Position numbers and translations under genes: made by a program | Notes under the pieces: model-generated | The model's input: the letters and a program-made list of their open reading frames with translations, nothing else | Told to the model about the DNA's origin: nothing | Database searches by the model: none | Shown: piece by piece, positions 1 to 9,482 of the stretch | How the letters are laid out: each line of letters starts with the position of its first letter | Position numbering within the stretch: the first letter of the stretch is position 1 | From: Candidatus Woesearchaeota archaeon | GTDB taxonomy: Archaea; Nanobdellota; Nanobdellia; UBA10117; JABICX01 | DNA length: 64,000 bases | Assembly: GCA_018652045.1 (NCBI GenBank) | Contig: JABICX010000005.1 | Location: forward strand, 1 to 64,000 | Direction: 5' to 3'

Positions 1-4
1 ATAG

Positions 5-79
5 CGGGCCTAGGGGGATTCGAACCCACGATCTACAGCTTAGAAGGCTGTCGCCCTATCCAGACTAGGCTATAGGCCC
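5..79 (-). tRNA. tRNA-Arg (anticodon UCU)
   Basis: Reverse complement folds as a cloverleaf: acceptor GGGCCTA/TAGGCCC, anticodon arm ACAGC-CTTCTAA-GCTGT (anticodon TCT), T-loop GTGGGTTCGAATCCC. Confidence 0.93.
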
Positions 80-145
80 ATGTAGAAAAAGGTGCATCTG
101 GTTTTATAAAAGTATCTTTATATAATATATATTCTAGGATATAGT

Positions 146-673
146 ATGAAATTAGTGTTTCTTAATGGCGCACCTGCAACTGGTAAGTTGACTGTGGCGC
201 AAGAGCTGGCTAAATTAACCGGATTTAAGATCATGCATAATCATCTGACCGGCGATGTTGTTCGAGAGTTTTTTGACTGGGGTGATAAAGAAGGTCATGA
301 TTTGCATAAAGTGTTAAAATTTGAAATCCTAAGCTATCTCTCAAAATCTAGTATTAAAGGGATAATTATGACGTATTGCTTTGCTACGAATTCTGACGAA
401 TCAGAGGTAAAAAGATTGTTAAAATTAGCTAAGAAATGTAATTTTGAAGTATGTTTTGTTCGGCTAAGTTGTGATGTTAAAGAGCTTAAGCGGAGAGTTC
501 GGTTGGAGTCAAGAAAAAAACACCGTAAGCTTACAACGTGTAAGGATTTGGATGAGACGCTTAATCATTGGGAATTTAGTGCTGTGCCTGGGGTTGAAAA
601 CCTGGAGATAGAGAATACTACGCTATCTGCTAAGAAGGTTGCTAAAATGATAAAAGAACATTTTAAGCTTTAG
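146..673 (+). CDS. P-loop NTPase / small-molecule kinase-like protein
   Basis: N-terminal Walker A-like FLNGAPATGKLTVAQELA. Confidence 0.7.
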   Translation: MKLVFLNGAPATGKLTVAQELAKLTGFKIMHNHLTGDVVREFFDWGDKEGHDLHKVLKFEILSYLSKSSIKGIIMTYCFATNSDESEVKRLLKLAKKCNFEVCFVRLSCDVKELKRRVRLESRKKHRKLTTCKDLDETLNHWEFSAVPGVENLEIENTTLSAKKVAKMIKEHFKL

Positions 674-675
674 CG

Positions 676-1020
676 CTATACTAGACACTTGCACATACAG
701 ACACCATACTGTCTTACATATGCTTTGTAGTAATCTAAACTATCCAAACTACAGCTTGTTATACAATCTCTAATACAGTAATCATCACGCCCAACTCGAT
801 ACTTTTGAGCTAACGCAAACGCTCGGCCAGTCTCATCAGCTACAGCTTCAGTATCAGCAGTTATTAGACGATCGACCGTTTTAGGTAGGTCATCAAGATT
901 TACAGAGTCAAAATTATCCACACCTGTGACGAACCCAGTGATTTGCTCCTTTGAGAAGAATCCTGCGAATGCTAGTACGATTATGATCACACCCAATATT
1001 AGCTTGTATTTGTTTCGCAT
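676..1020 (-). CDS. Small membrane-anchored protein, one N-terminal TM followed by ITGF motif, Cys-rich C-terminus
   Basis: ORF with TM LILGVIIIVLAFAGFF then SKEQITGFVTG; C-terminus CIRDCITSCS...CMCKC. Confidence 0.65.
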   Translation of the reverse strand: MRNKYKLILGVIIIVLAFAGFFSKEQITGFVTGVDNFDSVNLDDLPKTVDRLITADTEAVADETGRAFALAQKYRVGRDDYCIRDCITSCSLDSLDYYKAYVRQYGVCMCKCLV

Positions 1021-1211
1021 AGACTTAGAATAAACTTGTTCTTTATTAATTTTATTGAAACGTAGTAGCTACTTTCAGTTTAGTGGACTGCGAAAGTAGG
1101 AATATTATCGAACTGCACAACGTGTGTTTTGTGTTTTGGCCTATCAAAAGCTTTAAATATGTTACTGTTCAGTAGATAATCAACATGGAAACACTTCGGA
1201 GTGTGTTAAAA

Positions 1212-3644
1212 ATGAAGAAATTACTAACAGTATTTACAATTTTATGCGCAGCATTATTCCTTATCCAAGGAGCTAGCGCATTAGATGCTGATGTAACTCT
1301 GAACGAATTTGTAGCTAATCCAGCAATCGGTGGAAATGAATGGATTGAGTTACATAATAGTGGAGCTACTCAGATCACTTTAACCGGATGGACTATCACG
1401 GATAGTCTTGATCAACCATTTGGAATTTTAGATGGTAAGACCATAAGTGCAGGTGGATTTTTAGCTATTGAGCACACAACTGATCTTCTAAATAATAACG
1501 TTGACAGCATTACATTAAAGAATAACAATGCTGCAACGCCACACGAGCAGACTATCTCATATGGTGCAGGCGCTACTGATTATGATGGCGTACCTACACA
1601 AGGTAAGAGTGTAGCACGATTGAATAACAAACATGCTGATAATGCTTGGGAAGAGTTTAACGTTCCAACAAGAGAAATGTCAAACTCACCAGTGGTTAGT
1701 TTTGCAACTGGTTCAGTTGCAGACGCAGCTGTTGTTACAACATCTACATTTACTGTAAAACTCGCAGTTGCTGGTGGATCTAATTTAGTCGCAGGGTACC
1801 TTTCAGACGTAAGTGGTGCTAGTTGCGATTTTGTCCTTAATAAGGGATTTTTAGAGCACACTTGTAGCGATTATGCAGATGGCGCAACGATCACATATTC
1901 TGCAACAGTAAAAGACGATCACAATCAAGTAAACACAGTAGGTCCTAGAACTGTTACAGTTAATAAAGCAAAGTCTTTTGCAATTACACCTTCTCTATCC
2001 GCAGTTTCATTAGGTACTGAGAATGTTGTTGCAGTTACAACTATTACTATAACTAATGATGGTGAAGTAGACGTTGAGTTGAACACCGCAGACTTTAGTA
2101 TGAGTAACTTAATCTTTGAGCACCTAGATAGCTCAACAAGTTATGTCTATGAAAGCGAACTTGATGAGTACAAGTTAGGTATGTATATTGATACTTCAGC
2201 AATACATTGGTCATTCCCATCAGAACTTAATACACATACTTTGGGAACTACAGACACTACTCGTACTGTTGTATTGACTGGAACAACAATAATTCCACAA
2301 GAGAACCTTCCAGAATACTATGGTAAGTACGCAGGTACTTTGAGTATTGCAGGTACTCCTACTGGTGCAACTGAGAAGACTGTAAAGACTTCAGAAGTTA
2401 GAGTTTCAGTAAACCCTGAAGGTTACAATCATAGAAGCAAGTTATCAATGAAAGACATTGACTTTGATGATGACGATCCATACTTTAGAACTGAGGAGTT
2501 CGAAGTTACAGTTACTCTTGAGAACAAGTATTCTGAAAAAGTAAAGAGTATTGAACTTAACTTAGAGATCCCAGAGCTAGATATTGAGGAAAGTTCATCT
2601 AAGTTTAGTCTTAGTGATAAGGGTGATGAGAATGAAGTAACATTTACCTTTGACATTGATGACCGTGCAGATGAAGGTGAATATCCAATGTTATTCTATC
2701 TAACTGCAGAGACCGAAACTTCAGCTGGAACAAAGATCGATATTGCAGAATACAATGTTGCAGAGAAGTTAATCGTATCTGTTGATGACGACGATCTAAT
2801 CGTAGAGTCAATTAAGTTAGATGATACCCAGTATAGAGCTGGTGATGACTTTACTGTTAGAGTAAACGTACTCAACATTGGTGATGATGAACAGGAAGAT
2901 ACTCGTGTACGAGTTAAATGTACAGACTTTGATATTACACAAATGTCTGAAGTATATGATCGAGATCTAAAGGCAAACAAAGATAATGTATTTACATTTA
3001 GCTTAGAGATTCCAACCTTCGCAAAAGATGGTGAATACTTCTGTAGCGCAGACATCATGTATGATGGTTACACTTCACAAGAAGATGATGATGACACTAG
3101 CGAACACCTAACAAAAGAGTTTGTTATTGTGGTTGCAGGTGGACTTGGTTCTGGTGAAGCACCTCAGGGTGATGGAACCGCAATTATTACAGGAACATCA
3201 GCTGGAGCAGCTATACCTGGAAGCGCAACTAAGTTTACATTACAGTTGAAGAACAACGACGTAAGTGGTTCTGCAACGTACAAACTTCTGATGGAAGACT
3301 ACTCAAGTTGGGCAAGTTCAAAGGTTGAACCGGCAGAGTTAACCATACCCGCAGGTACAAGTGTGCCATTTTACGCATACTTAACACCTAACGAGGGCGT
3401 TACTGGCACAAAGACAGCAACTGTTGCAATCTATGTTGGTGGCGAACAGGTAGCTGAGAAGACATTAACTGTTACAATTAATAGCGACGCAAACGGTGGA
3501 ATACAAGTAAATCCAATTAGTGGAATTACTGGATCTTTTGCAGGTCCTCTAGACCTACCAACTGCTATTGTGATTAGCTCAATTGTTGCAGGTATTGTAA
3601 TCTTAGGCGCAATCTATATGGTTACAATCGGTAAGAAGCTTTAA
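1212..3644 (+). CDS. Surface (S-layer-like) protein with N-terminal lamin-tail-like domain, COG1361-like repeats and C-terminal TM
   Basis: Track ORF 1185-3644; likely start at MKKLLTVF (1212) after SD-like cggag. Signal peptide; LNEFVANPAIGGNEWIELHNSG resembles lamin-tail domains; C-terminal TM preceded by SGITGSFAG. Confidence 0.8.
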   Translation: MKKLLTVFTILCAALFLIQGASALDADVTLNEFVANPAIGGNEWIELHNSGATQITLTGWTITDSLDQPFGILDGKTISAGGFLAIEHTTDLLNNNVDSITLKNNNAATPHEQTISYGAGATDYDGVPTQGKSVARLNNKHADNAWEEFNVPTREMSNSPVVSFATGSVADAAVVTTSTFTVKLAVAGGSNLVAGYLSDVSGASCDFVLNKGFLEHTCSDYADGATITYSATVKDDHNQVNTVGPRTVTVNKAKSFAITPSLSAVSLGTENVVAVTTITITNDGEVDVELNTADFSMSNLIFEHLDSSTSYVYESELDEYKLGMYIDTSAIHWSFPSELNTHTLGTTDTTRTVVLTGTTIIPQENLPEYYGKYAGTLSIAGTPTGATEKTVKTSEVRVSVNPEGYNHRSKLSMKDIDFDDDDPYFRTEEFEVTVTLENKYSEKVKSIELNLEIPELDIEESSSKFSLSDKGDENEVTFTFDIDDRADEGEYPMLFYLTAETETSAGTKIDIAEYNVAEKLIVSVDDDDLIVESIKLDDTQYRAGDDFTVRVNVLNIGDDEQEDTRVRVKCTDFDITQMSEVYDRDLKANKDNVFTFSLEIPTFAKDGEYFCSADIMYDGYTSQEDDDDTSEHLTKEFVIVVAGGLGSGEAPQGDGTAIITGTSAGAAIPGSATKFTLQLKNNDVSGSATYKLLMEDYSSWASSKVEPAELTIPAGTSVPFYAYLTPNEGVTGTKTATVAIYVGGEQVAEKTLTVTINSDANGGIQVNPISGITGSFAGPLDLPTAIVISSIVAGIVILGAIYMVTIGKKL

Positions 3645-3675
3645 TCCAGCTGCGAAATCAGTTGGCACTTTGAGC

Positions 3676-3696
3676 GTATTGGACTTTGTCCAATAC
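3676..3696 (+). terminator. Perfect 9-bp-stem hairpin 32 nt after stop codon, followed by T-rich tract
   Basis: gtattggac-ttt-gtccaatac then actttctttatttttat. Confidence 0.55.
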
Positions 3697-3773
3697 ACTT
3701 TCTTTATTTTTATAATCTAATTTGTTTTTCTTAGAATGCAAACACTTTTGAGTTGATGTATTAAGGAATTATT

Positions 3774-4199
3774 ATGCCAATACGCGATCTATTTTCGTAT
3801 GATACGTCACCTGACGAAGTTGTTATTGAAGAACCTTCTGCCGAGAAAAAAGAGTTTAACATGGAGGAACGGATTCTAACGCCGATAGAGATTAGTTTCC
3901 TGGAGAAAGTAAAAGCGATTCGGAACGGTATAGCAGGACATACTGCAGCTGAATTGTTTTATTTGGCTAAGCAAGGGGATATACCTCCAGACGTAATGCA
4001 TTATTATCAGACAGTTGGTTCTCTAGCAGATGATCAGTCTGATCTAAATAGGGCAGGTCGTAAGCTACGAGAAGCAAAGTATTACAGTGAGACGATTGGT
4101 TCACATCAGACGGTTTCTGATCTTGGGCCTGGCGAGGCTAATAGAGCAAGAGTCATAGACGAAGCGTTAATCCTGCTTACACGTAATAGACGCGTTTGA
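3774..4199 (+). CDS. Hypothetical soluble protein
   Basis: Open reading frame between two surface-protein genes; no recognised domain. Confidence 0.55.
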   Translation: MPIRDLFSYDTSPDEVVIEEPSAEKKEFNMEERILTPIEISFLEKVKAIRNGIAGHTAAELFYLAKQGDIPPDVMHYYQTVGSLADDQSDLNRAGRKLREAKYYSETIGSHQTVSDLGPGEANRARVIDEALILLTRNRRV

Positions 4200-4345
4200 G
4201 TTGTTTGTTGCAATAGACAGTTAAAAACGCTATACTGTGGCGCACAAATAAAACCAATAGCCGTAAGGTTTAAAAGCTTTTGCTACGAAACACTAGTAAC
4301 CTAATAAGTAACTCCAGTGTGGGTTATTATTCGGAGGCTAAAAAA

Positions 4346-5935
4346 ATGAATAAAATGAACGCGCTTTTGAGCGTATTATTTACTGTACTATTATTAGTAC
4401 CGGCGACAGTGTTAGCAGCAGATTACGCAGCTATTTCAAATGTTAAAGTAGCTGGAACTGTTGAAGACGATGATAGCATTGTAACACTTAGTTATACAGC
4501 ACAGAATACTGGAACAAGTAAAGTTATCGCAAGAATTACAATTGATGGCGATGGCTTGGACAGCGTTGGACATTCTGTAGTTCTTGAAGCAGGTCTAATA
4601 AACGAACAAACTAGAACTGTTAGAATACCCGTTTCAGAATTAACTGCTGGAGACCGAGAGTTAACTGCTACTATCAAAGCAACAACTGGAACTTTAGATA
4701 AAGGAGCAGAAGCTCACGTAGTAAAATACAACGTAGCATCTGCTGATCCAGACGCAGACGACGAATTACTCGATGGTTTAGTTAATGACGTAGAAGTCGA
4801 AGAAGACGAATTAACTTATGGTGACCAGATTGAGTTCGAAATTGAATTAGAGACAACTAACGAACAAAGAATTTCAGATATGATCGTTGAAGTTGAATTC
4901 GATGGAGAGACAATCGAGACACGTGAGTTTAAGATGTTCGGCGACGATGATGATAACGTTGAAGTAACACTAGATCAGGACGACTTTAAGACTATGTTGA
5001 GCATTCCAACATCTGTAGATGATATGGATGAGGGAACTTATGACTTTGAAGTTCGTGTATACGGACGAGAAGAAGTTGAAGCAGATGGTTCAGACGGTGC
5101 AAACCGATACCATTTACTAGACGCTTTTGTCATAACAGGCGCAATAGAAGTTGAGAAGATGGACGACAACCTAGCTATCGCAGGTGTAAACTTCGAGCAG
5201 CAAGGTAATGTACTTTACACAGCAGTACTTGTAGAAAACATTGGAAACAACAACGAGGAAAATGTTAGAGTTAAGGTACAGATTTCAGATCTAGAAGTAG
5301 GACAAACTTCAAACAGAGTAATTGTTTATGAAGACGACGATGCAACAATCTATGCTCCAATCGTACTACCAAGTTTCGCAACTGGCGAGTATGACGTTAA
5401 ATTAACTGTTTTCAACGACGATGTTTCAGTAGTTAGAATTGCTGAAGACGTTGAGATGGTTGGTGTAATTTCAGCACAGCCAAGTGCAGATCTAGCAATC
5501 GGTGTAGACACAGCTATTAAGACTGTATCTCCAACTGGTGCTGTATATGCTTTGACATTTACAAACAACGGCGCAGCTGCAAGATCATTTACATTAGAAA
5601 CTGCTGGTGCAGAATGGGGACAGACTAGTGTCAATCCATCAACTGTTGTTGTTGGTGCAGGTACTAGCGAGATCGCATCTGTTTTCGTAGCTCCAAATGC
5701 AGGTCAAACTGGAACAAAACAGTTTACTGTATTCGTAAAGGAAGGAAATCAAATAGTTAAGTCAGTTGGTTTAACTGCAAATGTTGAAGGTAACTCAGTT
5801 ACTGGATCAGCAGTTTACGACTTTGAGAACTTTGTTGACTCTGGACTTAAATGGATAGCCGCAATCTTGATTGTTGTCTTGATTGTTCTGTTCGTTGTGT
5901 GGAGCTGGAACAAAGCAGACGAAGAAGAGCTTTAA
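4346..5935 (+). CDS. Surface (S-layer-like) protein, paralogous to the C-terminal half of 1212-3644
   Basis: Track ORF 4280-5935; likely start at MNKMNALLSVLF (4346) after cggagg. Signal peptide, acidic Ig-like domains, C-terminal TM preceded by NSVTGSAV. Confidence 0.8.
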   Translation: MNKMNALLSVLFTVLLLVPATVLAADYAAISNVKVAGTVEDDDSIVTLSYTAQNTGTSKVIARITIDGDGLDSVGHSVVLEAGLINEQTRTVRIPVSELTAGDRELTATIKATTGTLDKGAEAHVVKYNVASADPDADDELLDGLVNDVEVEEDELTYGDQIEFEIELETTNEQRISDMIVEVEFDGETIETREFKMFGDDDDNVEVTLDQDDFKTMLSIPTSVDDMDEGTYDFEVRVYGREEVEADGSDGANRYHLLDAFVITGAIEVEKMDDNLAIAGVNFEQQGNVLYTAVLVENIGNNNEENVRVKVQISDLEVGQTSNRVIVYEDDDATIYAPIVLPSFATGEYDVKLTVFNDDVSVVRIAEDVEMVGVISAQPSADLAIGVDTAIKTVSPTGAVYALTFTNNGAAARSFTLETAGAEWGQTSVNPSTVVVGAGTSEIASVFVAPNAGQTGTKQFTVFVKEGNQIVKSVGLTANVEGNSVTGSAVYDFENFVDSGLKWIAAILIVVLIVLFVVWSWNKADEEEL

Positions 5936-5964
5936 GCTCTTTTTCTTATTTCTTTTTTATATTT

Positions 5965-6000
5965 AACGTACGGAGTCGGCGATAGCTACGCTTCTGTACT
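5965..6000 (+). terminator. 3'-UTR hairpin element (AACGYAYGGAGTCGGCGA family, copy 1)
   Basis: aacgtacggagtcggcgatagctacgcttctgtact; sequence shared with 18615. Confidence 0.4.
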
Positions 6001-6061
6001 CATACACGAAAGCTAAATAATTTTATCATAACTTATTTATGCAAGCAATAACTCTCGTTAT

Positions 6062-6817
6062 ATGGATCGTAGACATGAGATGATCATATTTTTTACCGTT
6101 CTAGGAGTACTTGCTGTGCTGGCATTATGGGCATATTCTCATCCAGTTAGTGTTAATGACAACATTTTCGATAGCATTACTGTTGGCGGTAAGGCAGATA
6201 CCTTAGATAATTACATACAAGAGACTCGTGATCGTCAGACAGAGACTCAGCGCGACAACACGATTAAGCTGTATATTAGCATGCTGGACCAAGGTAACTT
6301 CAATCGAAAGTATGCTCCAACTGGCTTTTCTGAGTCAGATCGAGTTAAGGTGTGTGCAAAAGCAAATGAATTGGCTACTAGCGCAACTAAGCTTGAACAA
6401 GCAAAGCAAATAGCTGATTTCTTAGGGAAAGAGATGGAATATGATTGGGGTAATGTTGTTATTGATGCGACAGGCAAGCCAAGGCAGGCTGCAAAGAAAG
6501 ATCCTTTAGAAGTTTTAGACGCTGGAGTGGGTCTGTGTGGAGAACTGACTAACACATATATGGTTATGACTGAATGTATTGGTGTTGACTCTTACTTTGT
6601 CTATGGTGGTGGTCATGCATGGAACGCTATAAACTTAGATGGTGTGATCTATGAGGTAGATACAACGCAGGATTGCTTTGATTGCGATGTTTCTCAGCCA
6701 GAACATAGCTATCCATTGTACGGTCTTTGCGACTTTGATAGTTGTATAACTATTACTCAGATAGCTTCACTAGCTATGGCACAAGAGAGCATCTTTGATC
6801 AGGCAATTAAGCGATAA
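6062..6817 (+). CDS. Membrane-anchored transglutaminase-like protein
   Basis: N-terminal TM; Cys/His/Asp triad context GVGLCGELTNTY ... YGGGHAWNAI ... VDTT. Confidence 0.8.
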   Translation: MDRRHEMIIFFTVLGVLAVLALWAYSHPVSVNDNIFDSITVGGKADTLDNYIQETRDRQTETQRDNTIKLYISMLDQGNFNRKYAPTGFSESDRVKVCAKANELATSATKLEQAKQIADFLGKEMEYDWGNVVIDATGKPRQAAKKDPLEVLDAGVGLCGELTNTYMVMTECIGVDSYFVYGGGHAWNAINLDGVIYEVDTTQDCFDCDVSQPEHSYPLYGLCDFDSCITITQIASLAMAQESIFDQAIKR

Positions 6818-6941
6818 TCTATTCTGTTCTAAATAAATCGTTATATAGTAACTTTGGAAATCAATAACTAGAGATTGGCATTAGAGGTGCAACGAAGCAG
6901 AGCTTCGCTGAACCCCTCGCAAACTCGAAGGTGTTTGGATA

Positions 6942-9446
6942 ATGAAAAGAAGACTATTAGTATTTGTAACAATGCTCTGCGTACTATTTAGCTTAGGCAA
7001 TGCGAGTGCATTGGACAGCTTTACTTTAACTTCAGAGCAATTAACTCAAGAGACTTGCCCTACGGTTTTTACTACATATCAACTAACCGTCATGAATACT
7101 GGGGATGAAGCTGATACATATACTGTCAGTAAAGCTGGCAGTGCTGCGTCGTGGGCGCTTATTTCTCCACCTGGTTTTGCTTTAAAGCCCGGTAGATCTC
7201 AAAACATTTTTGTATATGTGACTCCGAGCAAGAGCGCTAAGACAGGATCATATTCTATAGATTTAACTGTTACTGGTACAAATGCTGGAGCTCAGACTGC
7301 TTCAGCCGCTCTTACAGTCAGTCAGTGCCATTCTCTTGATATTATACCTGTACAAGATTTTAGTGAGATCTGTACGGGTGAGTCAACCAGCTATGACTTT
7401 ACTGTAGAGAACTCAGGCTTATGGACAGAGAACCTAAGACTAAGTCTTTCAGGTAGTGCTGCAACATGGTCAAGTTTAAGTGAGGAATTCTTGCGATTAG
7501 ATAGTGGGGAATCGCAGACCGTCACAATCTTTGTTAATCCACAGGTTAATGAGTTAGGCGACTTTGATATTGCAGTTACAGCTCGTTCACTTGAGAGCAA
7601 TGCGTTGACTAGCGAGGACTTTGAGCTTAAGATCGCAGGTTGTTATGATGTAACAGTATCTGCAGCAGAGAGCTTTGCTTCATTTTGTGAGAATTCAGAA
7701 GTCTTGATTCCAGTAACAATCACAAACTCTGGAACTGCAAGTAATACCTATGATCTTTCTATTACTGGTGCAGAGTGGTCATCTATCGGTCAGAAACAGA
7801 TTACGTTAGCTGCAGGTGCTAGCAGGAATGTTAATGCAGTTCTTTTCCCAGGATATGGTGTTCAGGGTAAGTTCCAGTTTAATGTTAATGTGGATGCACT
7901 ACATGGTGAAGAAGACAGTTCTATTGCGTTGGAGGCCAATGTGCTTAAGTGTCATGATGTAAGTCTGGCGATAAGTGACGAATCAGATAAACTTTGTCCT
8001 ACAATTTCAAAAACATACACTGCACAGATACTGAATAGCGGAACCTCTAACGAGCGATTTTCCGTGTCATTAAGTGCGCCAGCGTGGGTTAGTATTGATC
8101 AAGCATCACTGGAGCTAGGAGCATCAGGTTCTGAAGAGATAAGCATTGTAGTAGAACCTCCAGCAAATGTTCTGAGCGCTAACTACCCAATAAACATTGA
8201 GGTAACATCTTTAGAAGCAAGCGGCATAACGGCTAAAGACTCGATGACCATCGAGGTCGCACCTAAAGACTCTTGCTTTGGAGTAAGAACTGTTGCTGAG
8301 AAAGATTACGTAAGTATCTCTTATGGTGAAGGTACACTTCTACCGATTATTGTAGAGAATGTTGGGTCTGAGACAGAGGAGTTTTCTCTTGATGTTTCAG
8401 GTAATGGCGCAGCATTTGCACAACTAAACCCTAGTTCTGTAACAATATCCGGTAATAGTGCAGAGACCATATATTTGTATGTGGCTATTCCAGAGCAGAC
8501 TGAGCGAACCTCTTACACAATCACTGTAGCTGCTCGAGATGAAGCTGGCGTTGTTTCTAGTTCCAGTACTATCTATGTATCTTTGACTGAAGAACCAACT
8601 ATTGTAGATCCTGAACCAACTGTTAATGAAACTGAGGAAGTTGGTGGTTTGTTAGATATGTTTGGTGAGGTTAGTTTACCTGACTTAGATCTACCAGACC
8701 TAAGTTTAGAAGGCCGGAATAGAACTTACCTTGGCGTAGGCATTGCAATAATAATTATCATAATAATTATCTCTGCGATCCTATCAAGAGAGGGTAGCAC
8801 ACCAAAGAAGAAAGCAAAGAAAGGTAGTGTATTCCAGAAGTTTTCTAATTGGTTAGAAGATGACGATGTTGATGAGATAGAAATCATCGATGAGTTTGAG
8901 ACTAAGCAACCTCAGAAGGAAGGAGCATGGCAGCGGTTTACAGGTTGGTTAGAGGCAGACGAAGCGCCAACAAAGTCAAAGGCTCGAACTACAGCTAAAC
9001 CTGCTAAGAAACCAGTTCAGAAGAAAGCAGAGAAGAGTATCTGGGTAAAGTTTGGCGAGTGGTTAGAAGAAGAACCTGAAGAAAAGACAAAGGTCACTGC
9101 AAGGCCACCATTTAGACCTAAGACTGGGAAGATGACTCTTAGAGAGAAGTTTAACTCTTGGTTAGATGAGCCTGATGAGTATGCAGATAAGCTAGCTGCT
9201 GAGAAAAAGTCAAAGAGTAAGACTAAGAAGACTGGTAAGAAGCGAGCTAAGACTGTCAGAACACCGGCAAGACCAAAGAAGACCAAAGGTGCTTTGTCAA
9301 AGTTCTCTGACTGGCTGAATGAGGATATTCCTGATCAGCCAAAGTCTAGATCTGTTGCGCGTAAGCCTGAACCTAAGAAAGCACCAGCTAAGAAGAAAGA
9401 AGAGTCTGGCTTAAACAAGTTTAGAAACTGGTTAGAAGAAGATTAA
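6942..9446 (+). CDS. Surface protein with tandem NEW3/COG1470-like domains, single TM and repeated cytoplasmic tail
   Basis: Signal peptide; ~4-5 repeats of C..(20)..NxG..(~70)..C; TM YLGVGIAIIIIIIIISAIL; Lys-rich tail with six F-x-x-W-L-[DE] motifs. Confidence 0.8.
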   Translation: MKRRLLVFVTMLCVLFSLGNASALDSFTLTSEQLTQETCPTVFTTYQLTVMNTGDEADTYTVSKAGSAASWALISPPGFALKPGRSQNIFVYVTPSKSAKTGSYSIDLTVTGTNAGAQTASAALTVSQCHSLDIIPVQDFSEICTGESTSYDFTVENSGLWTENLRLSLSGSAATWSSLSEEFLRLDSGESQTVTIFVNPQVNELGDFDIAVTARSLESNALTSEDFELKIAGCYDVTVSAAESFASFCENSEVLIPVTITNSGTASNTYDLSITGAEWSSIGQKQITLAAGASRNVNAVLFPGYGVQGKFQFNVNVDALHGEEDSSIALEANVLKCHDVSLAISDESDKLCPTISKTYTAQILNSGTSNERFSVSLSAPAWVSIDQASLELGASGSEEISIVVEPPANVLSANYPINIEVTSLEASGITAKDSMTIEVAPKDSCFGVRTVAEKDYVSISYGEGTLLPIIVENVGSETEEFSLDVSGNGAAFAQLNPSSVTISGNSAETIYLYVAIPEQTERTSYTITVAARDEAGVVSSSSTIYVSLTEEPTIVDPEPTVNETEEVGGLLDMFGEVSLPDLDLPDLSLEGRNRTYLGVGIAIIIIIIIISAILSREGSTPKKKAKKGSVFQKFSNWLEDDDVDEIEIIDEFETKQPQKEGAWQRFTGWLEADEAPTKSKARTTAKPAKKPVQKKAEKSIWVKFGEWLEEEPEEKTKVTARPPFRPKTGKMTLREKFNSWLDEPDEYADKLAAEKKSKSKTKKTGKKRAKTVRTPARPKKTKGALSKFSDWLNEDIPDQPKSRSVARKPEPKKAPAKKKEESGLNKFRNWLEED

Positions 9447-9482
9447 ACACCTTCTTTTTATATTTCTTTTACATATTATAAT

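Noticed and set aside
1580-3058. Minus-strand ORFs at 1580, 2429 and 2696
   Set aside because: Fully antisense to the well-supported surface gene and Ser/Thr-rich shadow composition.
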